64,000 bases of DNA from Maylandia zebra (GCF_041146795.1 NC_135185.1:10225529-10289528); one strand, 5' to 3'; shown: positions 1-10,302, counted from the stretch's first letter. A program made the numbers and translations. Notes: a model not told the origin generated them from the sequence alone.

Positions 1-35
1 GGACGCTGGACAGACCTGGTGCACCTAAACGCATA

Positions 36-2224
36 GTGAGGGTGTGCTGGGAACGTCTAGCAGAGGCCCCAGTCCGCGAGATCTTCAACGCACACCTCCG
101 GCAGAGCTTCAACAGCATTCCGAGGGAGACTGGGGACATTGAGTCCGAATGGACCATGTTCAGCGTTTCCATTGGCGAAGCTGCTGCATTGAGCTGCGGC
201 TGCAAGGTGGTTGGTGCCTGCCGTGGTGGTAATCCCCGAACCAAATGGTGGACACCAGAGGTGAAGGGAGCCACCAGGCTGAAGAAGGAGTCCTATCGGG
301 CTTGGTTAGCCTGTGGGACTCCGGAGGCAGCCGACAGGTATCGACAGGCCAAGCGGAATGCGGCTCGGGCAGTGGCTGAAGCAAAAACTCGGGTGTGGGA
401 GGAGTTCGGAGAGGCCATGGAAAAAGACTTTCGGACTGCCTCGAAGAGATTCTGGCAAACCGTCAGGCGTCTCAGGAGGGGAAAGCGGTGCTCTACCTGC
501 ACTGTGTATAGTGCTGGCGGAGCGCTGCTGACGTCGACTGAGAAAATTGTCAGGCGGTGGAAGGAATACTTCGAGGACCTCCTTAATCCCACTGACACGT
601 CTTCCGAGGAGGAAGCAGAGTCTGGGGATGAGGGGAATGACCCGCCAATTTCCGGGGGCGAGGTCACTGAGGCAGTTAAACAACTCCTTGGTGGCAGAGC
701 CCCTGGTGTTGATGAGGTCCCCCCCGAGTTCCTGAAGGCTCTGGACGTTGTAGGGCTGTCCTGGTTGACACGCCTCTGCAATGTTGCGTGGAGATCAGGG
801 GCAGTACCTGTGGACTGGCAGACCGGGGTGGTGGTCCCCATCTTTAAGAAGGGGGACCGGAGGGTGTGTTCCAACTACAGGGGGATCACACTCCTCAGCC
901 TCCCGGGGAAAGTCTATGCCAGGGTGCTGGAAAGGAGAGTTCGTCCGCTAGTCGAACCTCGGATAGAGGAGGAACAATGCGGTTTTTGTCCTGGTCGTGG
1001 AACACTGGACCAGCTCTTTATCCTCTCGAGGATACTTGAGGGTGCATGGGAGTTTGCCCAACCAGTCTACATGTTTTTTGTGGACTTGGAGAAGGCATTC
1101 GACCGTGTCCCTCGGGGTGTCCTGTGGGAGGTGTTGCGGGAGTATGGGGTGTCTGGCCCATTGCTACGGGCCATTCGATCCCTATACAACCGTTGCAAGA
1201 GCTTGGTTCGCATTGCCGGCAATAAGTCGGACTCGTTCCCGGTGGGTGATGGGCTCCGCCAGGGCTGCCCTTTGTCTCCGGTTCTGTTCATAATTTTTAT
1301 GGACAGGATTTCTAGGCGCAGCCAAGTGGCGGAGGGCTTTCGCTTTGGTGGCCTCAGAATCTCATCTCTGATTTTTGCGGATGATGTGGTTCTGTTGGCT
1401 TCATCGGGTGGTGGCCTCCGAATCTCATCTCTGATTTTTGCGGATGATGTGGTTCTGTTGGCTTCATCGGGTGAGGGCCTCCAGATCGCACTGGAACGGT
1501 TCGCAGCCGAGTGTGAAGCAGCGGGAATGAGGATCAGCACCTCCAAATCTGAGGCCATGGTTCTCAGCCGGAAAAGGGTGGAGTGCCCACTCCGGGTCGG
1601 GGATGAGTTCCTGCCCCAAGTGGAGGAGTTCAAGTATCTCGGGGTCTTGTTCGCGAGTGATGGGAGAAGGGAGCCGGAGATCGACAGACGGATTGGGGCT
1701 GCAGCTGCAGTAATGCGGACGCTGCACCGGTCCATCGTGGTGAAGAGGGAGCTGAGTGTAAAAGCAAAGCTCTCAATTTACCGGTCGATCTACGTCCCTA
1801 CCCTCACCTATGGCACGAGCTGTGGGTAGTGACCGAAAGAACGAGATCGCGGATACAAGCGGCAGAAATGAGCTTCCTCCGAAGGGTGGCTGGCCTCTCC
1901 CTTAGAGATAGGGTGAGAAGTTCGGCCATCCGGGAGGGGCTCAGAGTAGAGCAGCTGCTGCTCCACATCGAAAGGAGCCAGCTGAGGTGGTTCGGGCATC
2001 TGACAAGGATGCCCCCTGGGCGCCTCCTGGGTGAGGTGTTCCAGGCATGTCCCACCGGGAGGAGGCCCCGGGGCAGACCCAGGACACGCTGGAGAGATTA
2101 TATCTCTCGGCTGGCCTGGAAACGCCTTGGTATTCCCCCGGATAAGCTGGAGGAGGTGGCTGGGGAGAGGGAGGTCTGGGCCTCTTTGCTTAGGCTGCTG
2201 CCCCCGCGACCCGGCCTCGGATAA
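36..2224 (+). pseudogene. RTE/Rex3 reverse transcriptase, frameshifted
   Basis: This is the RT of a non-LTR retrotransposon, which copies element RNA at a nicked chromosomal site. The first open stretch (36-1829) holds the RT fingers and palm: KKGDRRVCSNYRGI near residue 275, DLEKAFDRVPR near 350, RQGCPLSP near 410 and the catalytic FADD. The FADD block occurs twice because of a 63-bp tandem duplication. The frame breaks near 1812, where one base seems to be missing in the segment coding YGxELW, giving a TAG at 1827-1829. The next frame (1829-2224) continues the RT C-terminal region (RIQAAEMSFLRRVAG, RGRPRTRWRDYI). The endonuclease must lie left of the window. The frameshift and the duplicated catalytic motif argue for a dead copy. 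Confidence 0.85.
1347..1472 (+). repeat. 63-bp in-frame tandem duplication of the RT FADD block
   Basis: Bases 1347-1409 and 1410-1472 are nearly identical (one clear difference, CTCAG against CTCCG). Each encodes the 21-residue block that starts GGLRISSLIFADDVV, so the RT active-site strand-turn-strand occurs twice in frame. Confidence 0.93.
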
Positions 2225-2246
2225 AGCGGATGAAGATGGAAGATGG

Positions 2247-2473
2247 AGTATTGAGTTGTATTTTTGTTATTGACCAAATACTTATTTTCCACCCTGATTT
2301 ACGAATAAATTCTTTACAAATCCTACCATGTGGATTCATGGATTTTTTTTTTTTCACATTCTGTCTCTCACAGTTGAAGTGTACCTCTGGTGCAAATTAC
2401 TGACCTCTGTCATCATTTTAAGTGGGGGAACTTGCACAATCGGTGGCTGACTAAATACTTTTTTGCCCCACTG
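2247..2473 (-). mobile_element. Solo end of a Tc1-like transposon
   Basis: This stretch is the reverse complement of 5387-5613. It contains the long terminal inverted repeat ending GCCCCACTG at 2473, followed by the TA target dinucleotide at 2474-2475. The rest of the element is replaced at 2246 by the RTE tail, so the RTE seems to have inserted in this Tc1; the other Tc1 half would lie left of the window. Confidence 0.85.
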
Positions 2474-2475
2474 TA

Positions 2476-2802
2476 AACCTATGAAAACCATAACTGAGAC
2501 CTAGGGAAACAAGAAACAGTACAACAAAGGACTCAAAACATAATCCATAATATAAAAACACGAGATCTCTTCAAAATAAAATAGGAAACATAATGAGACG
2601 CAGACATGACAACCAGAACTTGACAACGTAAGACACAGACATGAAACACATGAAGAGCAGGGGAGACTTAACATGGGTTGGAAACACAAGGGGGAACTAA
2701 TAAGCAAATGAACATAGGAGACCTAATGAGCTTAAACATACTATAAACATCAAAATGAACTAAAACTCAAAACACTGGGTCATAAGACCCAGGATCGTGA
2801 CA
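2476..2802 (-). mobile_element. Fragment of a solo LTR
   Basis: Read on the minus strand it begins TGTCACGATCC, the usual start of fish Gypsy-type LTRs (compare TGTCATGGTCC at 6500). It is cut at 2475 by the Tc1 end. No internal region or partner LTR is visible. No ORF is worth calling. Confidence 0.5.
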
Positions 2803-2929
2803 ATAGGGAGCATTTAGAGGCTGGAATTTATGCAAAAGGCGGATCTACTAAATATTGATTTCATTTCTTTTTTTGTGGTGCCCAAATTTATGCACCTGCC
2901 TGATTTTGTTTAAACAATTATTGTACACT
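2803..2929. other. Unassigned repeat-like sequence
   Basis: A T-rich stretch reading like the subterminal part of a fish DNA transposon. I cannot place it in a family and see no gene. Confidence 0.3.
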
Positions 2930-3490
2930 TTCTGTAAATCTGTTGCTCCTGTAAAGAAGTTAAAATGTCAAAAAAGGAACTCTATGCCCTGGCTAAATGA
3001 GGAGCTCTCGAATTTGAGAAGAAATTGTAGAAAAGCAGAGCGTCGCTGGCGATCTACCAGACTAGAAGTATTTCTCCAGGCTCAGAAGGACTTATTGTCT
3101 TTTTTTCAATCAGCGATGTTAGCAGCAAAAGCAAATTATTTCTCAAATCTCATCATGAGTCATAAACATAACTCAAAACTCTTATTCAACACAGTGTCGC
3201 AACTTACAAAGAGTAAGTCAACTCTCTGCTGTTCTAATTTGACAGCCCATGACTTTCTCATATTTCTCAGATACAGGGCTGAAACACTTAGGAATCAGAT
3301 TACTCCCTCCTCAAGCTGTTCGTCAGACTACTCAGCTGCTTTGCCTGTTGGTGCTGATAAACTGTTCTCTGACTTCAAGGTTATTTCTCTGTCTGGATTA
3401 ACTAAGGTTGTAAAAGCAGCTCAATGTACAACCTGTTCTTTGGATCCTCTACCAGCCTGGGCTATAAAGGAACTGTGGTCAGTATTAGGA
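2930..3490 (+). pseudogene. LINE fragment (endonuclease-RT linker), L2/CR1/Rex1-like
   Basis: One frame (2855-3496) encodes a protein resembling the stretch between endonuclease and RT of L2/CR1/Rex1-type LINEs: PWLNEELSNLRRNCRKAERR, then a basic helical part, then FSDFKVISLSGL and TTCSLDPLPAWAIKEL, which is where the RT domain starts in these families. No endonuclease precedes it and no RT follows it. It is a remnant with no likely function. Confidence 0.7.
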
Positions 3491-3509
3491 ACTTAAACAC
3501 TATTTAGAT

Positions 3510-3894
3510 GCTTTTTCATATTTTAGATTATAAGACTGCAGAAAAGATCTACTATGAAGCAGCCAATGTGTCTTCATGTTAGCAACAGTTATATCTGTAA
3601 ACAGCTGATATTCAAGAATTACAGAGCACAGTGATGTGTGCACAGCAGAGCTAAAAGACTTCGCCCACAAACTGGATCTGAAGAGAAATGTAATGTTTCA
3701 CATTGTACAATCCTGTCAATATTTAATAGTAATATTCTGGAACCGTAAAGGTCCTTCTTCATCTGTTCATTGTTTTTCTTATTCCTCTCAAATTACTTTC
3801 AGAGAAACTAAATGTGCCTCCATGGTAATCCCACAAACTAAGAAACACAGAACATTTTACAATTGACCCAAAATATATTTGAAATGATCATGGC
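3510..3894 (+). repeat. Left flank of the hAT insertion, part of an older repeat
   Basis: This stretch together with 24511-24640 matches, in inverted orientation, 53620-53945, where the two halves are continuous. A weaker match is at 52110-52200. It ends in the target-site copy ATCATGGC (3887-3894). No ORF of interest. Confidence 0.65.
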
Positions 3895-4223
3895 CAGGGC
3901 TGGACTGGGACAAAAAATCAGCCCGGGCATTTTGACTAGAGACCGGCCCACCAGGTATTATAGGAAAAACCATAATTTAATTTGTACTTTATTTGTTTAT
4001 TTAGGACAGTGCATGTTAATGAACATAAATGTAAAAAACATTACATGAATGTAAACATACCAGATTATAGCCAAGGGCTAATTTCCATCTGTTGTCCTTA
4101 AACATAAAAAAATAGACATAATAATTCATAAAAATTCATCATTCATTCATAATAAAAACTCCATCACCAAACTTACACATACACACCAATCTGTTTCCAA
4201 ATAAAACATTAAAACTATACAAC

Positions 4224-5384
4224 TCATACATGATCACACACTTGATTTGTCCATAACCAGTTTTTAACCTGTGCCTTAAACAAAATGAGTGTCGAGCATT
4301 CTCTAATGGGTTGAGGAAGACTGTTCCACAGATGGCCTCCCTTGACAGAGAGGACGTTCTGCCCACATGCTGTCCGTCTGTGGGGTATAAACAAGTCTCC
4401 TCGGATTGAAGCTCGAGTGGTCCTGTCTGAGCTTTCTTTATGCCTAATGAACTGCTTTAGTGGTGGTGAAACAAGGGAGTGTAAGACTTTATTAAACACA
4501 CTCTTTTAAGTTTCACTAAGTTATTGAAGTTCAGTAATTTATGTTTTTTTAACACATGACAGTGGTGGTGGGAAGTCAGTTTTTTGTCAAGTAGTTTTAA
4601 ACTTCTTTTATAAATGTTTTCAATAGTTTTAAGTGTTGTTGGACAAACAAGTGACCAGGACGTCAAACAATAGTCCATATGAGAGATGATCATTGAGTAA
4701 AAGTAAGTTTTTGCAACATTCATATTTAAATGATTACGTATATGATTAAAATTTCGATTATTAAATTTAAGTACCTGGGACACTTTATTTATGTGACTCT
4801 TGAGGATAATGTTGGCTCTGGAATGACCCCAAGATATTTAAATTCTTGAGCTACTTCAAGCTCTACTCCATCCAGGAATATGTTTGACTGCTTCAAGTTT
4901 AAGGGGCGTTTTGAAAAATACACGCAGACAGTTTCTGAGGTGTTCAACATTAGGCATGAGTCCTCCAGCCAGCTATGCATTAATGCTAAAGCAGCTGTAA
5001 GATCTTTTGCCACCTGCTGGACACTATTTGCTTGTGTATATATAACTGCATCATCCGCATACATTTGAGCAAATATATTTGGACAGACTTCAGGTAAGTT
5101 ATTGATAAAAAGAGAGAACAATAAGGGCCCAAGAACGGATCCTTGAGGAACCCCTGCATCACAGTCTAAATATGGAGATTTAACCCCATCCAACACCACA
5201 CACTGTTTCCTGTGTGAGAGATATGAGGCAAACCACTGAAGAGCCTGACTGGAGATATTAAACTGAGTCAATCTGGACAACAATATCTGATGGTTTACAG
5301 AGTCGAAAGCCTTCTTCAGATCTAAAAATGCAGCTCCAACACAGGGACTCTTGTCCAGCAAGCTCTTCAAGTTCTCCACTAACA
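4224..5384 (-). pseudogene. LINE reverse transcriptase remnant, C-terminal part
   Basis: The minus strand encodes RT palm motifs: FLDLKKAFDSVNH, GVPQGSVLGPLLFSLFINN and MYADDAVIY with the catalytic ADD (5397-4789). Two other frames (4783-4457 and 4499-4224) carry the thumb and C-terminal region (YFYSMIISHMDYCLTSW, LWNSLPQPIREC). Two frameshifts and an in-frame break at about 4788 inactivate it. The upstream RT stretch (FGFRAHHSTDTAL) lies beyond the Tc1 at 11475-11583. Clade L2/CR1/Rex1 is by resemblance. Confidence 0.8.
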
Positions 5385-5603
5385 TACAGTGGGGCAAAAA
5401 AGTATTTAGTCAGCCACCGATTGTGCAAGTTCCCCCACTTAAAATGATGACAGAGGTCAGTAATTTGCACCAGAGGTACACTTCAACTGTGAGAGACAGA
5501 ATGTGAAAAAAAAAATCCATGAATCCACATGGTAGGATTTGTAAAGAATTTATTCGTAAATCAGGGTGGAAAATAAGTATTTGGTCAATAACAAAAATAC
5601 AAC

Positions 5604-6499
5604 TCAATACTTTGTAACATAACCTTTGTTGGCAATAACAGAGGTCAAACGTTTACTATAGGTCTTCACCAGGTTTGCACACACAGTAGCTGGTATTTTG
5701 GCCCATTCCTCCATGCAGATCTTCTCGAGAGCAGTGATGTTTTGGGGCTGTCGCCGAGCAACACGGACTTTCAACTCCCGCCACAGATTTTCTATGGGGT
5801 TGAGGTCTGGAGACTGGCTAGGCCACTCCAGGACTTTCAAATGCTTCTTACGGAGCCACTCCTTTGTTGCCTGGGCGGTGTGTTTTGGATCATTGTCATG
5901 TTGGAAGACCAGCCTCGTTTCATCTTCAAAGTTCTCACTGATGGAAGGAGGTTTTGGCTCAAAATCTCACGATACATGGCCCCATTCATTCTGTCCTTAA
6001 CACGGATCAGTCGTCCTGTCCCCTTGGCAGAAAAACAGCCCCATAGCATGATGTTTCCACCCCCATGCTTCACAGTAGGTATGGTGTTCTTGGGATGCAA
6101 CTCAGTATTCTTCTTCCTCCAAACACGACGAGTTGAGTTTATACCAAAAAGTTCTACTTTGGTTTCATCTGACCACATGACATTCTCCCAAACCCCTGCT
6201 GTATCATCCTTGTGCTCTCTGGCAAACTTCAGACGGGCCTGGACATGCACTGGCTTCAGCAGCGGAACACGTCTGGCACTGCGGGATTTGATTCCCTGCC
6301 GTTGTAGTGTGTTACTGATGGTGACCTTTGTTACTTTGGTCCCAGCTCTCTGCAGGTCATTCACCAGGTCCCCCCGTGTGGTTCTGGGATCTTTGCTCAC
6401 CGTTCTCATGATCATTTTGACCCCACGGGATGAGATCTTGCGTGGAGCCCCAGATCGAGGGAGATTATCAGTGGTCTTGTATGTCTTCCATTTTCTGAT
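5604..6499 (-). pseudogene. Tc1 transposase, main part (broken)
   Basis: The minus strand encodes the linker and DDE catalytic domain of a Tc1/mariner transposase: [20 protein letters not shown], then [15 protein letters not shown] with the first catalytic Asp and [16 protein letters not shown]. After MKRGWSSNM the frame shifts at about 5960-5840, in the region of the second catalytic Asp. The last part (5840-5604) has [18 protein letters not shown], carrying the third acidic residue, here Glu. The N-terminal helix-turn-helix part lies beyond the LTR insertion at 11107-10982. Two separate breaks make it non-functional. Confidence 0.88.
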
Positions 6500-7173
6500 T
6501 GTCATGGTCCTGGGCCATGTGGGCCCAGTATTCTTAGTTTTCATGTATTTTTGTATTTTGTTCTTTATTTAGGCCATGCTTCCTGGGTTGATCTGTTACG
6601 TTGTTCCTTATGTGTTTTCCCTTCGTGACTCTTACCCCCTGTGTGCCCCTCTGTGTATTTATGAGCCCTCGTCTCTCTTTGTGCTTTATTCTATGTTTTC
6701 CCCAGCCCGTTATGTCTGCGTTCTCCCCGTGCTCTCTCTCCTCCTGTTTGAACCTCTGTGTACTTCCTGCTTTACTTTGCCCATCTCCCATCAGTGTTAC
6801 GTCCACTCCTGCCGTGTCTTGTTATGATTATCAGTGTCACCTGTGTTCCCTGTGTGCATCCACTTCCCCTGATCTTCCCTCATGTGTATTTAGTCTCTGT
6901 GTTTCGTACAGTCTGTGTCGCGTCGTCTGTGTTCCCACCCTCCATGTTTCCATGCCCGGTCTGTTGTATTCATAGCCTTACCTTAGTTCATTCCCAGTTT
7001 AGGTTTCTGTTTAGTTATTGCTTTTGAGCTGCCCTTATTCTTGTTTGTTTCTCTTGCGTTACCAGCCACAATAAAAGGCTCGCTTTTGTTTAACGTTTAC
7101 TCCCGTGTCACTCGTGTCCGCACCTGAGTCCTCCACGCACTTTCCACTCGGTCCGTCACAGCGGACCGTGACA
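6500..7173 (+). repeat. 5' LTR of the pol-less element
   Basis: 674 bp, starts TGTCATGGTCC, ends GGACCGTGACA. It holds an AATAAA at about 7071. It differs from the 3' LTR at one clear position near 6861 (CCCTGTG against CCCCGTG). Confidence 0.92.
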
Positions 7174-7186
7174 GTACGACGCGACC

Positions 7187-9709
7187 ATGTCGGACTCAGC
7201 GGACATTTCGGAGGAGGTGGGAGAGGAGCTGAACAGGCTCTGCCGCGTAATGGATCGCATCATCGGATGCATGGATCCGAGAGTGGTTTCCACGGGATTG
7301 GCGGCCGTGGACGCCATTATGTTGCGGGAGCCGCGGTTGCGACAGCTCCCCCGCCTCGTCGAGGCATTTGACTCCCTGGGCCCCCTGAAGGAGGAGCTTC
7401 GTGCCCGTGCGCTGGCCCAGAGGGTCCTGGATGCCGCCTCAGCACCCACACCTCCACCCCGTAAACGGGTGTCGGCGCCGCTGCCTCAGGAGCCAGAGGC
7501 TGCGACAGGGGGAACGCTGAGGCCCACTTCCACTCAGCCATCGCCTCACCGTGGATCGGCTTCCTCGTTTCCGCCACCGTCATGCTGCACTAACCGGCAC
7601 ACGGAGGCGGTGGAGGCCGTAGACTTCGGGGACGATGAGCGTCAGCAGGTGTTACGGGCTTATCGGGAGGACGAGCTCCGGTGGAAGCCCTGGCTCATCC
7701 CAGAGGAGGAACTCTCACCTGCTGCACCGCCTACCAGCCGCTCGCCATCTCCAACCCGCTCAGACTTCGCTTCCCCTGCCTCGCCGTTAGCGAGGATATG
7801 GGCAGAGGAGGATGTTGCCGCTACGCCACCCTCTGCAGTGGTGGCATCAGCGCCCATCGCGCCAGCTACCAGAAGGGGGCGGCGCCGGCGCCGCCGTTGC
7901 ACCGCACTAACTCCGGTGAGTGACTGCGTTTTTGCGCCTCACGTCCCTTCTATGAAGCAGAGTGAGATGAGTGTTGATTCCCCGGGACCGGAGACTATAA
8001 CGGAATTGGGCTCCAGAGCTGAAGGAACTGTGTGTGACTGCTTTGAAGGAGCACGCAACGAAATCACAGACCATGTTTTTGACTCTGTAAGATCTGGGAC
8101 TTTTTCTAGCGTTGCTCTCTTAGTCGCACCACATGAAGCCCAGGTTCATGAGACGGCGAAAGGGGTCCGCACGTCGGCAGTACAGGTTGCTTCTGAGCCT
8201 GCTAGGAATGGCGTGAGCTTTCTCTCCGCCTCAGACTGCCTTCTACCTCAGCCGTCTGTTCCCGCTGGAGGGTCCGAGGGGCCCGTTCAGCCACCTGTCT
8301 CAGCTGGAGGGTCCGAGGGGCCCGTTCAGCCTCAAGCCTCGTCAGCTGGAGGGTCCGAGGGGCCCGTTCAGCCTTCTGTCTCCGCTGGAGGGTCCGAGGG
8401 GCCCGTTCAGCAACCTTCCTCATCAGCTGGGGGTTCTGGAGAACCGCACCAGCCTCATGCCACGTCAGCTGGAGGGTCCGAGGGGCCCGTTCAGCCTTTT
8501 GTCTCCGCTGGAGGGTCCGAGGAGCCCGTCCAGCCTCATGCCACGTCAGCTGGGGGGTCCGAGGGGCCCGTTCAGCCTTCTGTCTCCGCTGGAGGGTCCG
8601 AGGAGCCCGTCCAGCCTCATGCCACGTCAGCTGGGGGGTCCGAGGGGCCCGTTCAGCCTCCTGTCTCCGCTGGAGGGTCCGAGGGGCCCGTTCAGCAACC
8701 TTCCTCGTCAGCTGGGGGTTCTGGAGAACCGCACCAGCCTCATGCCACGTCAGCTGGAGGGTCCGAGGGGCCCGTTCAGCCTCCTGTCTCCGCTGGAGGG
8801 TCCGAGGGGCCCGTTCAGCAACCTTCCTCGTCAGCTGGGGGTTCTGGAGAACCGCACCAGCCTCATGCCACGTCAGCTGGAGGGTCCGAGGGGCCCGTTC
8901 AGCCTCCTGTCTCCGCTGGAGGGTCCGAGGGGCCCGTTCAGCAACCTTCCTCGTCAGCTGGGGGTTCTGGAGAACCGCACCAGCCTCATGCCACGTCAGC
9001 TGGAGGGTCCGAGGGGCCCGTTCAGCCTCCTGTCTCCGCTGGAGGGTCCGAGGGGCCCGTTCAGCAACCTTCCTCGTCAGCTGGGGGTTCTGGAGAACCG
9101 CACCAGCCTCATGCCACGTCAGCTGGAGGGTCCGAGGGGCCCGTTCAGCCTCCTGTCTCCGCTGGAGGGTCCGAGGGGCCCGTTCAGCAACCTTCCTCGT
9201 CAGCTGGGGGTTCTGGAGAACCGCACCAGCCTCATGCCACGTCAGCTGGAGGGTCCGAGGGGCCCGTTCAGCCTCCTGTCTCCGCTGGAGGGTCCGAGGG
9301 GCCCGTTCAGCAACCTTCCTCGTCAGCTGGGGGTTCTGGAGAACCGCACCAGCCTCATGCCACGTCAGCTGGAGGGTCCGAGGGGCCCGTTCAGCCTCCT
9401 GTCTCCGCTGGAGGAGCCCATCCAGCCACCTTCTGCTACGCCGGCTCCAGCCTGTGCTTCGCCTGCTGCGGCTTCATCAGAGTCTCCGTCAGCCGCAGCT
9501 CCAGAGCCTTCGCCAGCTGCAGCAGCCTCCGAGCCTTCGCCAGCTGCAGCAGCCTCCGAGCCTTCGCCAGCTGCAGCAGCCTCCGAGTCTTCAGCCTCAT
9601 CTGCCGCGGCTTTGGCCTGTGCTTCGTCTGGTCCTGTGCCCACCGGGCCATGGCCGGCACGCCTGACACTGGAGAGCCGCCGCTGCCTTCCACGCGGCCG
9701 GCCCCCTGA
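7187..9709 (+). CDS. Gag-like repeat-rich protein of the pol-less LTR element
   Basis: An 840-residue open frame starts 14 bp after the 5' LTR at a good ATG (GCGACCATGTCGG). Residues 1-80 are helical and acidic (SDSADISEEVGEELNRL), followed by a proline-rich linker and an Arg-rich patch (RRGRRRRRR). Residues 360-750 consist of Gly/Ser/Glu/Pro/Gln repeats with a 41-residue period made of AGGSEGPVQP-type subunits. No zinc knuckle, protease, RT or integrase is seen. The last part after the repeats (Ser/Cys/Phe-rich) looks like non-selected readthrough. It is probably a divergent gag analogue. I do not recognise a named family. Confidence 0.6.
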   Translation: MSDSADISEEVGEELNRLCRVMDRIIGCMDPRVVSTGLAAVDAIMLREPRLRQLPRLVEAFDSLGPLKEELRARALAQRVLDAASAPTPPPRKRVSAPLPQEPEAATGGTLRPTSTQPSPHRGSASSFPPPSCCTNRHTEAVEAVDFGDDERQQVLRAYREDELRWKPWLIPEEELSPAAPPTSRSPSPTRSDFASPASPLARIWAEEDVAATPPSAVVASAPIAPATRRGRRRRRRCTALTPVSDCVFAPHVPSMKQSEMSVDSPGPETITELGSRAEGTVCDCFEGARNEITDHVFDSVRSGTFSSVALLVAPHEAQVHETAKGVRTSAVQVASEPARNGVSFLSASDCLLPQPSVPAGGSEGPVQPPVSAGGSEGPVQPQASSAGGSEGPVQPSVSAGGSEGPVQQPSSSAGGSGEPHQPHATSAGGSEGPVQPFVSAGGSEEPVQPHATSAGGSEGPVQPSVSAGGSEEPVQPHATSAGGSEGPVQPPVSAGGSEGPVQQPSSSAGGSGEPHQPHATSAGGSEGPVQPPVSAGGSEGPVQQPSSSAGGSGEPHQPHATSAGGSEGPVQPPVSAGGSEGPVQQPSSSAGGSGEPHQPHATSAGGSEGPVQPPVSAGGSEGPVQQPSSSAGGSGEPHQPHATSAGGSEGPVQPPVSAGGSEGPVQQPSSSAGGSGEPHQPHATSAGGSEGPVQPPVSAGGSEGPVQQPSSSAGGSGEPHQPHATSAGGSEGPVQPPVSAGGAHPATFCYAGSSLCFACCGFIRVSVSRSSRAFASCSSLRAFASCSSLRAFASCSSLRVFSLICRGFGLCFVWSCAHRAMAGTPDTGEPPLPSTRPAP
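8255..9415 (+). repeat. Coding minisatellite, 123-bp higher-order period
   Basis: The landmark CATGCCACGTCAG recurs at 8741, 8864, 8987 and 9110, exactly 123 bp apart. Each unit holds three related subunits carrying GGGTCCGAGGGGCCC or a variant. Upstream units (8255-8740) are more diverged. The period is a multiple of three, so the frame stays open. Confidence 0.95.
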
Positions 9710-10000
9710 ACTGCTCCGTCGTCTCCTCCGCCGCCGCCGCTGCCTTCCGCGTGGCCGGCCCCCTGAACTGCTCCGCCTTCGCCGCTGCCTTCCGCGCGGC
9801 CGGCCCCCTGAACTGCTCTGCCTTCGCCGCCGCCGCTGCCTTCCGCGCGGCCGGCCCCCTGAACTGCTCCGCCTTCGCCGCTGCCTTCCGCGCGGCCGGC
9901 CCCCTGAACTGCTCCGCCTTCGCCGCTGCCTTCCGCGCGGCCGGCCCCCTGAACTGCTCTGCCTTCGCCGCCGCCGCTGCCTTCCGCGCGGTCGGCCTCC
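9505..10000 (+). repeat. Two further GC-rich tandem repeats
   Basis: At 9505-9590 a short Ala/Pro/Glu-type unit (GCCTTCGCCAGCTGCAGCAG) repeats three times. At 9680-10000 a 45-54-bp unit containing CGCGGCCGGCCCCCTGAACT repeats about seven times. The latter lies mostly past the stop of the gag-like frame. Confidence 0.85.
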
Positions 10001-10289
10001 GGATCTGTTCTGTCACCGTGGCCACCTTTCCCGTGGCCGGCCTCCGGAACGGTTGGACTGGACTTTTGTGTTGTCGCCTCTCGGGTTGGCCTTCGGGCCT
10101 CTTTGGACATTCGCCTTCCTGTTCTGGACTCTTTTGTGTATTTGTGGACTCAGTTTTGTTCTCGTGCTCCTTGTTTTTGGTTCGTTTTGTTCCCTCCGTC
10201 CTGGTCCCCCGCCTCGCGCCCTGGGTGGGGTGTTTTCTGTTTCGCTTGTGTTTTGTTTCTCGGGTTTGGGCTGTCGGGAGCCAGCCCTT

Positions 10290-10302
10290 TAGGGGGGGGT
10301 GG
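10290..10302 (+). promoter_or_regulatory. Polypurine tract
   Basis: The G-run AGGGGGGGGTGG lies directly before the 3' LTR start at 10303, the place where plus-strand priming occurs in LTR elements. Confidence 0.7.

Larger units (their letters stand above)
1..2246 (+). mobile_element. Rex3/RTE-type non-LTR retrotransposon, 5' end outside window
   Basis: The element enters from the left edge already inside the linker between endonuclease and reverse transcriptase. It ends after the RT C-terminal region in a short GATG-rich tail (about 2219-2246, with AAGCGGATGAAGATGG), which is typical of fish RTE/Rex3 copies. The tail runs straight into a Tc1 end at 2247. The family call rests on recognising the RT protein and the tail; the exact subfamily is not settled. 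Confidence 0.8.

Noticed and set aside
5742-6572. 276-codon plus-strand frame with hydrophobic segments
   Set aside because: Antisense of the Tc1 transposase running into the LTR.
6601-6975. 124-codon Cys/Phe/Pro-rich frame, also at 10404-10778
   Set aside because: Lies entirely in the LTR copies. No start context or domain; not a viral accessory gene I can support.
8255-9415. Possible CRISPR-like regular array
   Set aside because: Units are contiguous with no unique spacers, in coding phase, in a vertebrate genome. It is a minisatellite.
9436-10110. Minus-strand frame with RAVQGAGRAEGSG repeats
   Set aside because: Antisense of the GC-rich tandem repeat; its composition is explained by the repeat.
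8457-10292. 611-codon frame overlapping the gag-like gene
   Set aside because: It exists because the 123-bp repeat is a multiple of three and lacks stops in this frame. The start is internal and the translation has no recognisable domain. Kept only as a remark.
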